NCBI RefSeq assembly: GCF_003610195.1
Contig: NZ_RAPO01000001.1
Coordinates: 1,302,001 to 1,366,000 of the forward strand
DNA length: 64,000 bases
Reading direction: 5' to 3'
Origin: Halopiger aswanensis
Lineage (GTDB): Archaea; Halobacteriota; Halobacteria; Halobacteriales; Natrialbaceae
Shown piece by piece: positions 23,933 to 32,776 of the stretch (its first letter is position 1; each line of letters starts with the position of its first letter). A program made the position numbers and the translations under genes. Below the pieces are notes generated by a model that was not told the DNA's origin, did no database searches, and saw only the letters and a program-made list of their open reading frames with translations.

Positions 23933-24912
23933 GCGCCAGCGCCCTCGAGTTGGACGTCGGCCTCGTCCTCCCGCAGTACGGCACCGACGTCGCGACGGTC
24001 CGCGAGACCGCCCGCGAGGCCGAACGACTCGGCTACCGCTCGGTATGGCTCGAGGACCACTTCCAGTCGTGGATCGGCGACCGGCGGCGGGCGACCCACG
24101 AGTGCTGGACGACGCTCAGTGCGCTCGCCGAGGCGACCGAGGAGATCCGCCTCGGAACGCTCGTCACCTGTCAGTCCTACCGCCATCCTGCACTGCTGGC
24201 GAAGATGGCTGCGACGGTCGACCGCCTAAGTGAGGGGCGGCTCGAGCTCGGCCTCGGCGCGGGCTGGTACGCCGACGAGTACGACCGCTTCGGCTACGAG
24301 TTCCGCGAGCCGCCGGCCGAGCGGATCCACAGGCTCGGCGAGACGATCGAGATTCTGCGGGGTCTGTGGACGAACGAGACGTACAGCCACGACGGGGAGT
24401 ATCTCGACGTCGGCCTCGAGCGCGCGTTCTGCGAACCCCAACCCGTGCAGGACCCGCACCCGCCGATCTGGATCGGCGGCGGGGGCGAGGACGTGACCCT
24501 CCCCTACGCCGCCGAACTGGCCGACGGCTGGAACTACGGCACCCTCGAGCCCGAGGGATTCGAAGGGAAACTCGAGGTTCTACGCGAGCACTGCGGGGAC
24601 GACCAGCGGTACGACGAGATCACGAAGTCCGCTGAACTATTCGCGTTCGTCGGCGAGACGACCGACGAGGCCGAGAAGAAGCGCGAGCAGTTCCGCACCG
24701 AGTTTCTGCCGGACGAACCCGAGGAGCCCCGGGAGTTCTTCCTCGCGGGCTACCTCGAGACGGCGCCGACCGGGACGCCGGCCGACGTCCGCGAGTCGCT
24801 GGCTGCGTACGCCGACGCCGGGATCGAGGAAGTCATGCTCGTGGTTCCCGACGCGGCCGAGTCCGAAGACGAGAGTCTGGCGCTGCTGGCCGAGGAACTG
24901 GCACTCGAGTAG
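23929..24912 (+). CDS. LLM-class, probably F420-dependent oxidoreductase
   Basis: The 327-residue protein is a luciferase-like monooxygenase-fold (TIM barrel) oxidoreductase. Visible marks are GYRSVWLEDHF near residues 36-46, LGTLVTCQSYRHPALLAKMAATVDRLSEGRLELGLGAGWY near 70-110 and HPPIWIGGGGEDV near 180-192. In haloarchaea such proteins generally use coenzyme F420 rather than FMN. The substrate is unknown. The GTG start overlaps the thiDN stop (GTGA), so the two are co-translated, which may hint at a role near thiamine metabolism, although such overlaps are common. Confidence 0.88.
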   Translation: MSASALELDVGLVLPQYGTDVATVRETAREAERLGYRSVWLEDHFQSWIGDRRRATHECWTTLSALAEATEEIRLGTLVTCQSYRHPALLAKMAATVDRLSEGRLELGLGAGWYADEYDRFGYEFREPPAERIHRLGETIEILRGLWTNETYSHDGEYLDVGLERAFCEPQPVQDPHPPIWIGGGGEDVTLPYAAELADGWNYGTLEPEGFEGKLEVLREHCGDDQRYDEITKSAELFAFVGETTDEAEKKREQFRTEFLPDEPEEPREFFLAGYLETAPTGTPADVRESLAAYADAGIEEVMLVVPDAAESEDESLALLAEELALE

Positions 24913-24988
24913 CGCAGCCTTGGACTTCTGCGTCCGGATGCCGGAATCCAATTCCTTATTCGGGAGTACGTCCACGTCACGACCTGCC

Positions 24989-25315
24989 ATGGTCGACAGT
25001 CCGTTCGACGTCGAAATCCGCGTCGGCGAGGTGCTCGAGGCGGAATCGTTCGAGGAGGCGAACAAGCCGAAGATGACCAAGCTGTGGATCGACCTCGGCG
25101 AGCACGGCGAGGTACAGTCCGCCGCGCAGTTGGACCACCACTACGAACCCGAGGAACTCGAGGGACGGCAGGTGCTGTGTGCGACGAACCTCGGCGAGGT
25201 TCGGATTGCCGGGTTCAAATCCGAGGCGCTGACGGTCGGCGTCCCGGACGACGACGAGTTCCCCGTCCTCGTCGAACCGGAACAGGACGTGCCGCTCGGC
25301 GGACTGCTGTTTTAA
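24989..25315 (+). CDS. tRNA-binding domain protein (CsaA-like)
   Basis: This is a 108-residue OB-fold protein of the EMAP-II/CsaA type. Conserved positions are seen in VEIRVGEVLEAESFEEANKPKMTKLWIDLGE, ELEGRQVLCATNLGEVRIAGFKSEAL and a C-terminal VLVEPEQDVPLGGLLF that resembles the CsaA ending. Family members bind tRNA or act as an export-related chaperone in bacteria. The ATG at 24989 is in an AT-rich context and gives the expected length. Confidence 0.88.
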   Translation: MVDSPFDVEIRVGEVLEAESFEEANKPKMTKLWIDLGEHGEVQSAAQLDHHYEPEELEGRQVLCATNLGEVRIAGFKSEALTVGVPDDDEFPVLVEPEQDVPLGGLLF

Positions 25316-25540
25316 CGTTCCCTGCGACGGCGCGCAACGCCGTCGTACCGTGGACGCGCAGCGCCCGAGTCGCTACACCGTGGCCCGATCGGACCGATCG
25401 CCGTACCGGGCGGCCGATGCTGATTACTACTCGATATGTGCTGTGAGTGCGAGCGATCTGTAAGCGTAGATTCTCGTTTTCCCACCTTGACCGGGAAGAT
25501 CTCGAGCTATAGTTCCGATTACAGATAATTCTCCGGCAAG

Positions 25541-25549
25541 AATACTTAT
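25541..25549 (+). promoter_or_regulatory. TATA-like box of the globin-type transducer gene
   Basis: AATACTTAT is centred about 30 bases upstream of the ATG at 25575 and lies at the end of a 220-base intergenic stretch with no other feature. The spacing supports the chosen start. Confidence 0.5.
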
Positions 25550-25574
25550 GGCACCGAGGTCCCCTCTCTGGACC

Positions 25575-27092
25575 ATGTCACAGCAAGGGCAGGCGACGGG
25601 CGGCGCCGGCGCTCCACAGCGCACGTCGTTCGACCGGGCGAGCGTCGATCGAGTCAAGGAGTTCGTCGGCTTCGGTCCCGAGGACGAGCGCCGCCTCGAG
25701 GAGCAGGCACACCTCTTCGAGCGGGTCAGCGACGACCTCGCGGACGAGTACTACGAGAACGTTCGGTCCCGCCGAAAGCTCGATGAGGCGTTCGCCGCGT
25801 CGGAGCTCAGCGGAGCGGAGTTCAAACGGGCGCACCGACAGTACCTCGAGGCGTTCGGCGACGGCGACTACGGCCCCGCCTTCTTCGAGCGCCGGGCCGA
25901 GTTCGCCCCTGCGGATCTGTTCGTCGAGCCCGGACTCAACGAGTACGTCGGCTCGTACATGGTGTACTACGAGCGGCTGCTCGAGGAGATCGCCGACGAG
26001 GTGACGGCGGAGTATACACCGGACGCGGCCGCCGAGGAGGATGCGGCGGATGGAGCGGCAAACGCAGAGACGGACACCGCAGCGGCTGTCGAGGCCGCCG
26101 TCGACGAAACCGTCGAGCGAACCCTCTCGACGCTCCGGCTGGCCGTGCTGGACCAGCAGTTCGTCATCGGCTCGAAGGTCGACGACTTCATGGAGCAACT
26201 CGCCTCGATGACCCAACGACGGAAGTCCGTCCGCGAGGACCTCGAGGACACCGTCGAGGAACTCGAGGACTACGCGGAGCGGATCGGTGACGGCACGGAG
26301 ACGATCGACGACGTCGCGACCGAGCAGTCGTCGTCGACGGCCGAAATCGCCAGCGAGATGTCGAACCTCAGCGCGACCGTCGAGGAAATCGCCTCGAACA
26401 CGGAGGAGGTCAGCGCGACCGCCGAGCGCGCCGAGGAGATCGCCGGCGAGACGACCGACACCGCCGAACGGGCGATCGACAAGATGGAGGGCGTCCGGGA
26501 GGCGGCCGACGAGGTTACCGAAGACGTCGAGGATCTCCGGGAGGGCGTCCAGCGCATCGACGAGATCGTCGACGTGATCAACGATATCGCCGACCAGACC
26601 AATCTGCTCGCGCTGAACGCCTCGATCGAGGCTGCGACCGCCGGCGAGGCCGGCGACGGGTTCGCCGTCGTCGCGGACGAGGTCAAGAATCTGGCCGAGG
26701 AATCCCAAGAGGAAGCGGCCACCATCGAGCGGATGGTCAACCAGATCCAGGAGGACACACAGGAGACCGTCGAAAGCCTCGAGGACGCCAACGAGGAGAT
26801 CGACGACGGCGTCGACCTAGTCGAGGACACCGTCGAGAACCTCGGGGAGATCGAGACCGCCGTCAGCGAGGCGGCCTCGGGGGTCGACGAGGTCGCGACC
26901 GCGACGGACGACCAGGCCGCGAGCACCGAGGAAATCGCCGGCATGGCCGACGAGGTGATGGCGAACGCCGATCAGGTCGCGGCCGAGGTCGAGTCGCTGG
27001 CCGAAGTGAGCGAGGACGTCGAGCAGCAGGTGCAGGTCGTGACGGAAATGGTCGACCGGCTCGCGGACGTGCAGCAAACCGAAGACGTCTGA
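25575..27092 (+). CDS. Soluble globin-coupled (HemAT-like) taxis transducer without the proximal His
   Basis: The 505-residue protein has no membrane helix. Residues about 20-185 align with the globin domain of HemAT oxygen transducers, as in FKRAHRQYLEAFGDGDY, ERRAEFAPADLFVEPGLNEYVG and DQQFVIGSKVDDF. In HemAT the proximal heme ligand is His in the motif RIxxIHxxxGLxPxxYxGA. Here the aligned residue is Asp114. The C-terminal half is a methyl-accepting signalling domain with the conserved hairpin DQTNLLALNASIEAA and GFAVVADEVKNLAEES that docks CheA/CheW. It should feed the chemotaxis pathway. Whether it still binds heme is doubtful. Confidence 0.88.
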   Translation: MSQQGQATGGAGAPQRTSFDRASVDRVKEFVGFGPEDERRLEEQAHLFERVSDDLADEYYENVRSRRKLDEAFAASELSGAEFKRAHRQYLEAFGDGDYGPAFFERRAEFAPADLFVEPGLNEYVGSYMVYYERLLEEIADEVTAEYTPDAAAEEDAADGAANAETDTAAAVEAAVDETVERTLSTLRLAVLDQQFVIGSKVDDFMEQLASMTQRRKSVREDLEDTVEELEDYAERIGDGTETIDDVATEQSSSTAEIASEMSNLSATVEEIASNTEEVSATAERAEEIAGETTDTAERAIDKMEGVREAADEVTEDVEDLREGVQRIDEIVDVINDIADQTNLLALNASIEAATAGEAGDGFAVVADEVKNLAEESQEEAATIERMVNQIQEDTQETVESLEDANEEIDDGVDLVEDTVENLGEIETAVSEAASGVDEVATATDDQAASTEEIAGMADEVMANADQVAAEVESLAEVSEDVEQQVQVVTEMVDRLADVQQTEDV

Positions 27093-27179
27093 GACCGGCC
27101 CGCGAGGCCGGGCGCCGGGGTCGGCTGCTCCGGAGCCGAACCCGTAGCACTTTACCCGTCGGAACACCCTCGAGCGTAT

Positions 27180-29846
27180 ATGACAGAGGCGACGGGTATC
27201 GTCGGGGAATTCCTCTCGCTCAAGGAAGACACCGACGCGGATCTGCTGGCGATGCAGTGTGGCGACTTCTACGAGTTCTTCGCCGAGGACGCCGAGATCG
27301 TCGCCGACGAACTCGATCTCAAGGTCTCTCAGAAGTCCTCCCACGGCTCGTCGTACCCGATGGCCGGCGTGCCGGTCGACGACCTGACGCCCTACCTCAA
27401 GGCCTTAGTCGAGCGCGGCTACCGGGTCGCCGTCGCCGACCAGTACGAGACCGACTCCGGCCACGCCCGCGAGATCGTGCGCGTCGTCACGCCGGGGACG
27501 CTGCTCGAGACGACCGACGCCGACGCGCAGTACCTCGCGGCGGTCGTCGACGGCTCCGGGTCGGGCTCGAGCGGCGACGCCGACTACGGGCTCGCGTTCG
27601 CGGACGTGACGACGGGCCGGTTCCTCGTCGCCGAAGCCGACGACGGCGACGACGTACTGACCGAACTGTACCGCTTCGATCCCGTCGAGGTGCTCCCGGG
27701 GCCCGACGCGCGGACGGACGACGACCTGCTGACCACCGTCCGCGAGCGGATCGACGCGACGCTGACCCTCCACGAGACCGAAGCGTTCGCTCCCAAGCGC
27801 GCCGACCACGCAGTCCGCGAGCAGTTCGGCACCGAGACAGTCGAGCGGCTCTCCGTCGGCGACTCGGCCATCGCGGCCGCCGGGGCCGTCCTCTCCTACG
27901 TCGAGGAGACCGGCGCGGGCGTGCTCGCGTCGATGACCCGCATTCAGGCCCACCACGGTGACGACCACGTCACCCTGGACGCGACCACCCAGCGCAACCT
28001 CGAGCTCACCGAGACGATGCAGGGCGAGCGCGAGGGCTCGCTGTTCCGGACGATCGACCACACCGAGACGAGCGCCGGCGGCCGCCTCCTGAAGGAGTGG
28101 CTCCAGCGGCCTCGACGGTCGCTCGAAACCCTCGAGCGCCGACAGGAGAGCGTCGCGGCGCTGTCGACGGCAGCGCTGGCCCGCGACGAGTTGCGGGACG
28201 AACTCGGCGAGGCGTACGACCTGGCGCGGTTGGCCTCGAAGGCGACCCACGGCAGCGCGGACGCCCGCGACCTGCTCTCCGTTCGGGACACGCTCGCCGT
28301 GCTCCCGACGCTCGCGGAGACGATCCGGTCGAACCCCGATCTGGCCGACTCGCCACTGTCGGAAATCGTCGACCGGCCGGACCGCGAGGCCGCCGCGGAC
28401 CTCCGCGAAACGCTCGCGGAAGCCCTCGCCGAGGACCCGCCGTCGACCGTCACGCAGGGTGGGCTCCTCACCCGGGGCTACGATCCGGAACTCGACGAAG
28501 TGATCGAGCGCCACGAGGAGGTTCGAGAGTGGCTCGATACCCTCGCCGAGCGCGAGAAGCGCCAGTACAACCTGTCGCACGTGACCGTCGATCGGAACAA
28601 GACCGACGGCTACTACATCCAGGTCGGCAAGTCCGCCGCGGACGGCGTCCCCGACCACTACGAGGAGATCAAGACGCTCAAGAACTCCAAGCGGTTCACG
28701 ACCGACGAACTCGAGGAGAAAGAGCGCGAGATTCTGCGCCTCGAGGAACGACGGGGCGACCTCGAGTACGAACTGTTCGAGGAACTGCGCGACGAGGTCG
28801 CCGAGCGGGCCGAACTCTTACAGGACGTCGGCCGGGCGTTGGCGACCGTCGACGCGCTGGCGAGCCTGGCGACCCACGCCGCCGAGAACCGCTGGGTCCA
28901 GCCCGACCTCCATCAGGGCGATCGGCTCGCGATCGATCAGGGCCGGCACCCGGTCGTCGAGCAGACGACGGAGTTCGTCCCGAACGACGTCGAGATGGAC
29001 GAGGAGCGGGGGTTCCTGGTCGTAACCGGTCCCAACATGTCCGGCAAGTCGACGTACATGCGCCAGGTGGCCTGTATCGTCCTGCTGGCCCAGATCGGCA
29101 GCTTCGTCCCGGCCAAGGACGCCGAGATCGGCCTCGTCGACGGAATCTTCACCCGCGTCGGCGCGCTGGACGAACTCGCACAGGGCCGCTCGACGTTCAT
29201 GGTCGAGATGAGCGAACTCTCGAATATCCTCCATACGGCGACCGAGGACTCGCTGGTGATCTTGGACGAAGTGGGACGCGGGACCGCGACCTACGACGGC
29301 ATCTCGATCGCCTGGGCAGCTACCGAGTACCTCCACAACGAGGTGCAGGCCAAGACGCTCTTTGCGACTCACTACCACGAACTCACGGGGCTGGCCGAGG
29401 AACTCCCCCGCGTCGCCAACGTCCACGTCGCCGCCGACGAGCGCGACGGCGACGTCACCTTCCTCCGGACGGTGCGGGACGGCCCCACGGATCGCTCCTA
29501 CGGGATCCACGTCGCCGATCTGGCCGGCGTTCCCGGCCCCGTCGTCGACCGGGCGCGGACGGTCCTCGAGCGCCTGCGCGAGGAGAAGGCCATCGAAGCC
29601 AAGGGCGGCGGCTCGAACGAACCCGTCCAGACGGTGTTCGACCTCTCGAGCGGGCAGTTCCGGGGGTCCGCGAGCGCGGACGGGGGAGCGCCGGCGGACG
29701 GCGCGTCCGAAGCGGAGGCTGACGAGACGGTCGACCCCCACGCCGAGGACGTCCTCGAGGATCTCGAGTCGATCGACGTGAACACGACGCCGCCGATCGA
29801 GTTAGTGTCGAAAGTCCAGGAACTTCAGGAACGCCTCGAGGACTGA
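27180..29846 (+). CDS. mutS: DNA mismatch repair protein MutS
   Basis: The 888-residue protein is of the MutS1 type and recognises base mismatches. The N-terminal mismatch-binding domain keeps the Phe-x-Glu motif in CGDFYEFFAEDA (near residues 24-35). The connector, lever and clamp domains follow, with a coiled region near 480-540. The ATPase domain has the Walker A GPNMSGKSTYMRQ (near 617), GRSTFMVEMSELSNIL, the Walker B LVILDEVGRGTATYDG and the ATHYHEL motif. The tail is acidic and ends in a short helical segment. The ATG at 27180 begins the typical TGIVGEFLSLKE. mutL is in the same window, about 10 kb away. Confidence 0.97.
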   Translation: MTEATGIVGEFLSLKEDTDADLLAMQCGDFYEFFAEDAEIVADELDLKVSQKSSHGSSYPMAGVPVDDLTPYLKALVERGYRVAVADQYETDSGHAREIVRVVTPGTLLETTDADAQYLAAVVDGSGSGSSGDADYGLAFADVTTGRFLVAEADDGDDVLTELYRFDPVEVLPGPDARTDDDLLTTVRERIDATLTLHETEAFAPKRADHAVREQFGTETVERLSVGDSAIAAAGAVLSYVEETGAGVLASMTRIQAHHGDDHVTLDATTQRNLELTETMQGEREGSLFRTIDHTETSAGGRLLKEWLQRPRRSLETLERRQESVAALSTAALARDELRDELGEAYDLARLASKATHGSADARDLLSVRDTLAVLPTLAETIRSNPDLADSPLSEIVDRPDREAAADLRETLAEALAEDPPSTVTQGGLLTRGYDPELDEVIERHEEVREWLDTLAEREKRQYNLSHVTVDRNKTDGYYIQVGKSAADGVPDHYEEIKTLKNSKRFTTDELEEKEREILRLEERRGDLEYELFEELRDEVAERAELLQDVGRALATVDALASLATHAAENRWVQPDLHQGDRLAIDQGRHPVVEQTTEFVPNDVEMDEERGFLVVTGPNMSGKSTYMRQVACIVLLAQIGSFVPAKDAEIGLVDGIFTRVGALDELAQGRSTFMVEMSELSNILHTATEDSLVILDEVGRGTATYDGISIAWAATEYLHNEVQAKTLFATHYHELTGLAEELPRVANVHVAADERDGDVTFLRTVRDGPTDRSYGIHVADLAGVPGPVVDRARTVLERLREEKAIEAKGGGSNEPVQTVFDLSSGQFRGSASADGGAPADGASEAEADETVDPHAEDVLEDLESIDVNTTPPIELVSKVQELQERLED

Positions 29847-30025
29847 TCGGCGCGGCCCGCGCCGCGCTCGCGGAGCGGCCGACCACCAGAACCAGCGGAG
29901 ACGGACCCGTAGCGACGCGAGTCGTATTACCGACCGCGATACCGATCACCGTTCGGCGCGAATCGCCGTGCCAGAGCATTTAAGACGGCTGCATGATAAC
30001 GCAGGTGGTACGTTACTATTTAATC

Positions 30026-31300
30026 ATGGGACGGAACACTCGCGGGGGGCAGCCACGACGGTCCTTCCTGCAGGCAGCGGGTGCGGTGGGACTGGCCGGC
30101 GCGGCCGGCTGTCTCGATCAGTTGTCTGAGGAACAGGAGTTCGACGTACTTCACGGGTGGGCCGCAGGTGACGGCCAAGAGGCGATCCAAGCGCTCGTCG
30201 AAGGATTCCAGGAGTCCCACCCCGACATCGACTTCGGTGTCCAGGACGTCCAGGGCGGCGCCCGTGACAACCTCGAGACCGTCGTCTCGAGGCGGCTCCG
30301 GGACGGCGACCCGCCGAGTACCTGGCAGGAGTGGCCCGGCGCCAACCTCCTGCAGTTCGGCGATAATCTCGGCGACATCGAGGGCGACGTCTGGGACGAC
30401 GAGATGAAGGAAAACTACCTCGAGGGGCCACAGGAGGCCGCGCGGCCGGACGGAACCTACGTCGCGGTGCCGCTGAACATCCACCGGATCAACAACCTGT
30501 TCTACAACGTCGCGGTCGTCGAGGAGGCGGGCGTCGATCCCGAATCGATCGACGGACCCGAGGCGCTCGTCGACGCCTTTCAGGCGGTCGCGGAAAACAC
30601 CGAGGCGACGCCGTTCGCAAACGGGACGGGCGAACTGTTTACCGTTTTCCAACTCTGGGAGACGATCTTCCTCGCACAGGCCGGTGCCGACGCCTACGAC
30701 GAGCTCATCAACGGCGAGTTCGACGACGTGGACGCAGTTCGCGACTCCCTCGCGCTCCTGGCCGAGTACGTCGAGTTCTTCCCGGACGACCACTTCTCGA
30801 CGTCGTTCACGGAAGCCAACGAGCGCGTCATCGACGGCGAGGCGGCGTTCATCCACCAGGGCGACTGGGCCGCCGGCGCCTACCGGAACAGAGACGGGTT
30901 CGACTACGGGGACAACTGGGATCACGTTCCGTTCCCGGGGACCGAAGGGCTGTACGCGCTCAACATGGACTCGTTTACCTATCCGGCGGACAATCCGACG
31001 CCGGAAGACACCAAGACGTTCCTCAGCTACGTCGGCTCGACGGACGCTCAGGAGCGTTTCAACCCGCTGAAGGGCTCGATTCCGCCCCGCGTCGACGTCG
31101 ACGAGAGCGAGTTCCCGCCGTTCCTCCAGCAGCAGATCGGGGACTTCCGCGACTCCGACGCACAGCCGCCGTCGATCGCCCACGGCGCCGCCGTTCCACC
31201 GGCGATTCGCGGCGAAGTCGAGGACGCGATCGACGCCTACCTCGGCAACTTCGACCCCGATGACCACGCGCCGTCCCTCCTGAGCGCGTTCTCCGCGTAG
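30026..31300 (+). CDS. Extracellular sugar-binding lipoprotein of an ABC transporter (orphan)
   Basis: The 424-residue protein starts with a Tat lipoprotein signal, RRSFLQAAGAVGLAGAAGCL (Cys near residue 30), so it should be tethered outside the cell. The mature part resembles the family 1 substrate-binding proteins for sugars: FDVLHGWAAGDGQEAIQALVEGFQ, PPSTWQEWPGANLLQF, VPLNIHRINNLFYN and INGEAAFIHQGDWAAG-like stretches. It is closest in style to glucose/mannose-binding proteins of halophiles. No permease or ATPase genes adjoin it, so partners must be elsewhere. The start at 30026 follows the AT-rich TTACTATTTAATC. Confidence 0.88.
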   Translation: MGRNTRGGQPRRSFLQAAGAVGLAGAAGCLDQLSEEQEFDVLHGWAAGDGQEAIQALVEGFQESHPDIDFGVQDVQGGARDNLETVVSRRLRDGDPPSTWQEWPGANLLQFGDNLGDIEGDVWDDEMKENYLEGPQEAARPDGTYVAVPLNIHRINNLFYNVAVVEEAGVDPESIDGPEALVDAFQAVAENTEATPFANGTGELFTVFQLWETIFLAQAGADAYDELINGEFDDVDAVRDSLALLAEYVEFFPDDHFSTSFTEANERVIDGEAAFIHQGDWAAGAYRNRDGFDYGDNWDHVPFPGTEGLYALNMDSFTYPADNPTPEDTKTFLSYVGSTDAQERFNPLKGSIPPRVDVDESEFPPFLQQQIGDFRDSDAQPPSIAHGAAVPPAIRGEVEDAIDAYLGNFDPDDHAPSLLSAFSA

Positions 31301-31390
31301 TCCCGCCCTCGCTACCGCGCGGGTTCGACCGTTGGGCCCCACCGGAAGCGAGACACCCCGCTTTTCTGCGTGCCGTCCGAACACCCGCCG

Positions 31391-31549
31391 ATGACAGCCA
31401 CGAGCTGGGGCGATCTCTTCGACCGCAGTGCGAGCTACGGGGTCGACCTCGAGCGGATTCGAGCGGTCGACGACGACCTAGATGACGCCGCGGCGGCGGA
31501 CGCCGACGGAACCGAAACCGAAGCCGAGGAGGACGACGATGGCGCCTGA
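31391..31549 (+). CDS. Small acidic protein overlapping the PIN-like gene
   Basis: This is a 52-residue protein beginning MTATSWGDLFDRSASYGVDLERIRA and ending in a run of Asp, Glu and Ala. It has no signal peptide or membrane helix. Its last codons overlap the ATG of the next gene by eleven bases, so the second protein probably depends on translation of this one. Such a small, acidic first partner followed by a nuclease-like protein is reminiscent of an antitoxin, but no DNA-binding motif is visible and this remains inference. Confidence 0.65.
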   Translation: MTATSWGDLFDRSASYGVDLERIRAVDDDLDDAAAADADGTETEAEEDDDGA

Positions 31550-32033
31550 CGACGGCCCCGGGGGCGATCGGCCGAACCCCGCCCGCGTCGTCGCCGCCGC
31601 CGACGTCCTCGCGGCGGACCTGTTCATCGACGGCGACGCCCGCGCGGCGCTGGATCACGTCCGTCGGCACTCGTGGGTCGAACTCGTCGCGAGCGACTAC
31701 CTGCTCGAGCGGACCGAGCGGCTCGTGACCGAACTCGCCGACGCCGAGCTGGCGGCCGACCACCGGGCGCGTCTCGAGGCCGAGCGGGTCGCGGTCGACC
31801 ACCCGGCGGCGGATCATCCGGCGCTCGCGTCCGCGTACCGAGGGAACGCGGCGCACCTGCTGTCGTACGACGAGGGGCTCGGGTCCGCGAAGGCCGGCCT
31901 CTCGATGCAGCCCCACCTCTCGGTAAGCGTCCGCCCCCCGGACGCGTTCGCGCGGCTGTTCGATCCCGAGAGCCTCTACGCGGCCGTCGAGGGCGGCGAG
32001 TATCCGGGACCGGATCGGGATCCGCGCAGTTGA
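31539..32033 (+). CDS. PIN-like domain protein (tentative)
   Basis: The 164-residue protein shows a pattern resembling PIN nucleases: an early Asp in VAAADVLAADLFIDGDARAALD (residues about 18-39), a middle helical section with conserved acidic residues, and NAAHLLSYDEGLGSAKAGL near 105-123 that looks like the last strand with acidic residues. The C-terminus contains VSVRPPDAFARLFDPESLY. The family match is from pattern only and may be wrong. It is translationally coupled to the small acidic protein upstream. The start at 31539 is within the end of that gene. Confidence 0.65.
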   Translation: MAPDDGPGGDRPNPARVVAAADVLAADLFIDGDARAALDHVRRHSWVELVASDYLLERTERLVTELADAELAADHRARLEAERVAVDHPAADHPALASAYRGNAAHLLSYDEGLGSAKAGLSMQPHLSVSVRPPDAFARLFDPESLYAAVEGGEYPGPDRDPRS

Positions 32034-32086
32034 GCGGAAAAGGAGACTGACGACAGATCGACGGTTGCAGATCGACGGTCGCTGCG

Positions 32087-32635
32087 TCAGTGATACTCCG
32101 CCAGCCACTCCGCGAACGCCTCGAGCGCGCGGCCGCGGTGAGAAATCGCGTTCTTTTCGTCGGCGTTCATCTCGGCGAACGTCTGCCCGTTGTACTCGAA
32201 GATCGGATCGTAGCCGAACCCGCCCTCGCCGCGGGGCGCGACGATCGTTCCGCGGACCGAGCCCTCGAAGGTCTCCGTCCGCTCGCCGTCGGCGAAGGCG
32301 ACGACCGTCCGGAACTGCGCTCGACGGTTCTCCTCCTCGCTGACGAGGTCCCAGAGGCGCTCGACGCCGACGGTGTCCTCGACGTAGGCCGAGTACGGGC
32401 CGGGGAATCCCTCGAGCGCGTCGACGAAGAGACCGGTGTCGTCGACGACGACGGGTTCCGTGCCGCCCAGTTCCTCGTAGGCCTCGCGCGCGCCGCGGGC
32501 GGCGATCTCGGAAAGCGAGTCGCTCTGGATCTCGGTGTAGTCGTACTCGACCTGATTGACGGCGGTGATCCCCTCGAGGTACGCCTGCGCCTCGCGGGCC
32601 TTGCCTTCGTTGCCGGTGACGAACCGAACGAGCAT
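32087..32635 (-). CDS. dITP/XTP pyrophosphatase (RdgB/HAM1 family)
   Basis: The 182-residue enzyme hydrolyses non-canonical purine triphosphates such as dITP and XTP, keeping them out of nucleic acids. The N-terminal VRFVTGNEGKAREAQAYL motif, EPVVVDDTGLFVDALEGFPGPYSAYV near residues 62-87, and GGFGYDPIF near 137 are the family's substrate and metal-binding segments. SHRGRALEAF near the C-terminus completes the site. The ATG at 32635 gives MLVRFVTGN, the usual start. It is convergent with the PIN-like gene. Confidence 0.95.
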   Translation of the reverse strand: MLVRFVTGNEGKAREAQAYLEGITAVNQVEYDYTEIQSDSLSEIAARGAREAYEELGGTEPVVVDDTGLFVDALEGFPGPYSAYVEDTVGVERLWDLVSEEENRRAQFRTVVAFADGERTETFEGSVRGTIVAPRGEGGFGYDPIFEYNGQTFAEMNADEKNAISHRGRALEAFAEWLAEYH

Positions 32636-32776
32636 AGCTTGTGCGAGGCGGGGTGCTCCGGGGGAATATAGCCGTCGGTTGCCGGCTGCGCGTGACTGCT
32701 GCGTGCCAGCCGGAACGTTCTCCGCAACGCGAACGCTTTCGGTCTCCGAGAGTGACAATCACTGTCACTACAACCG

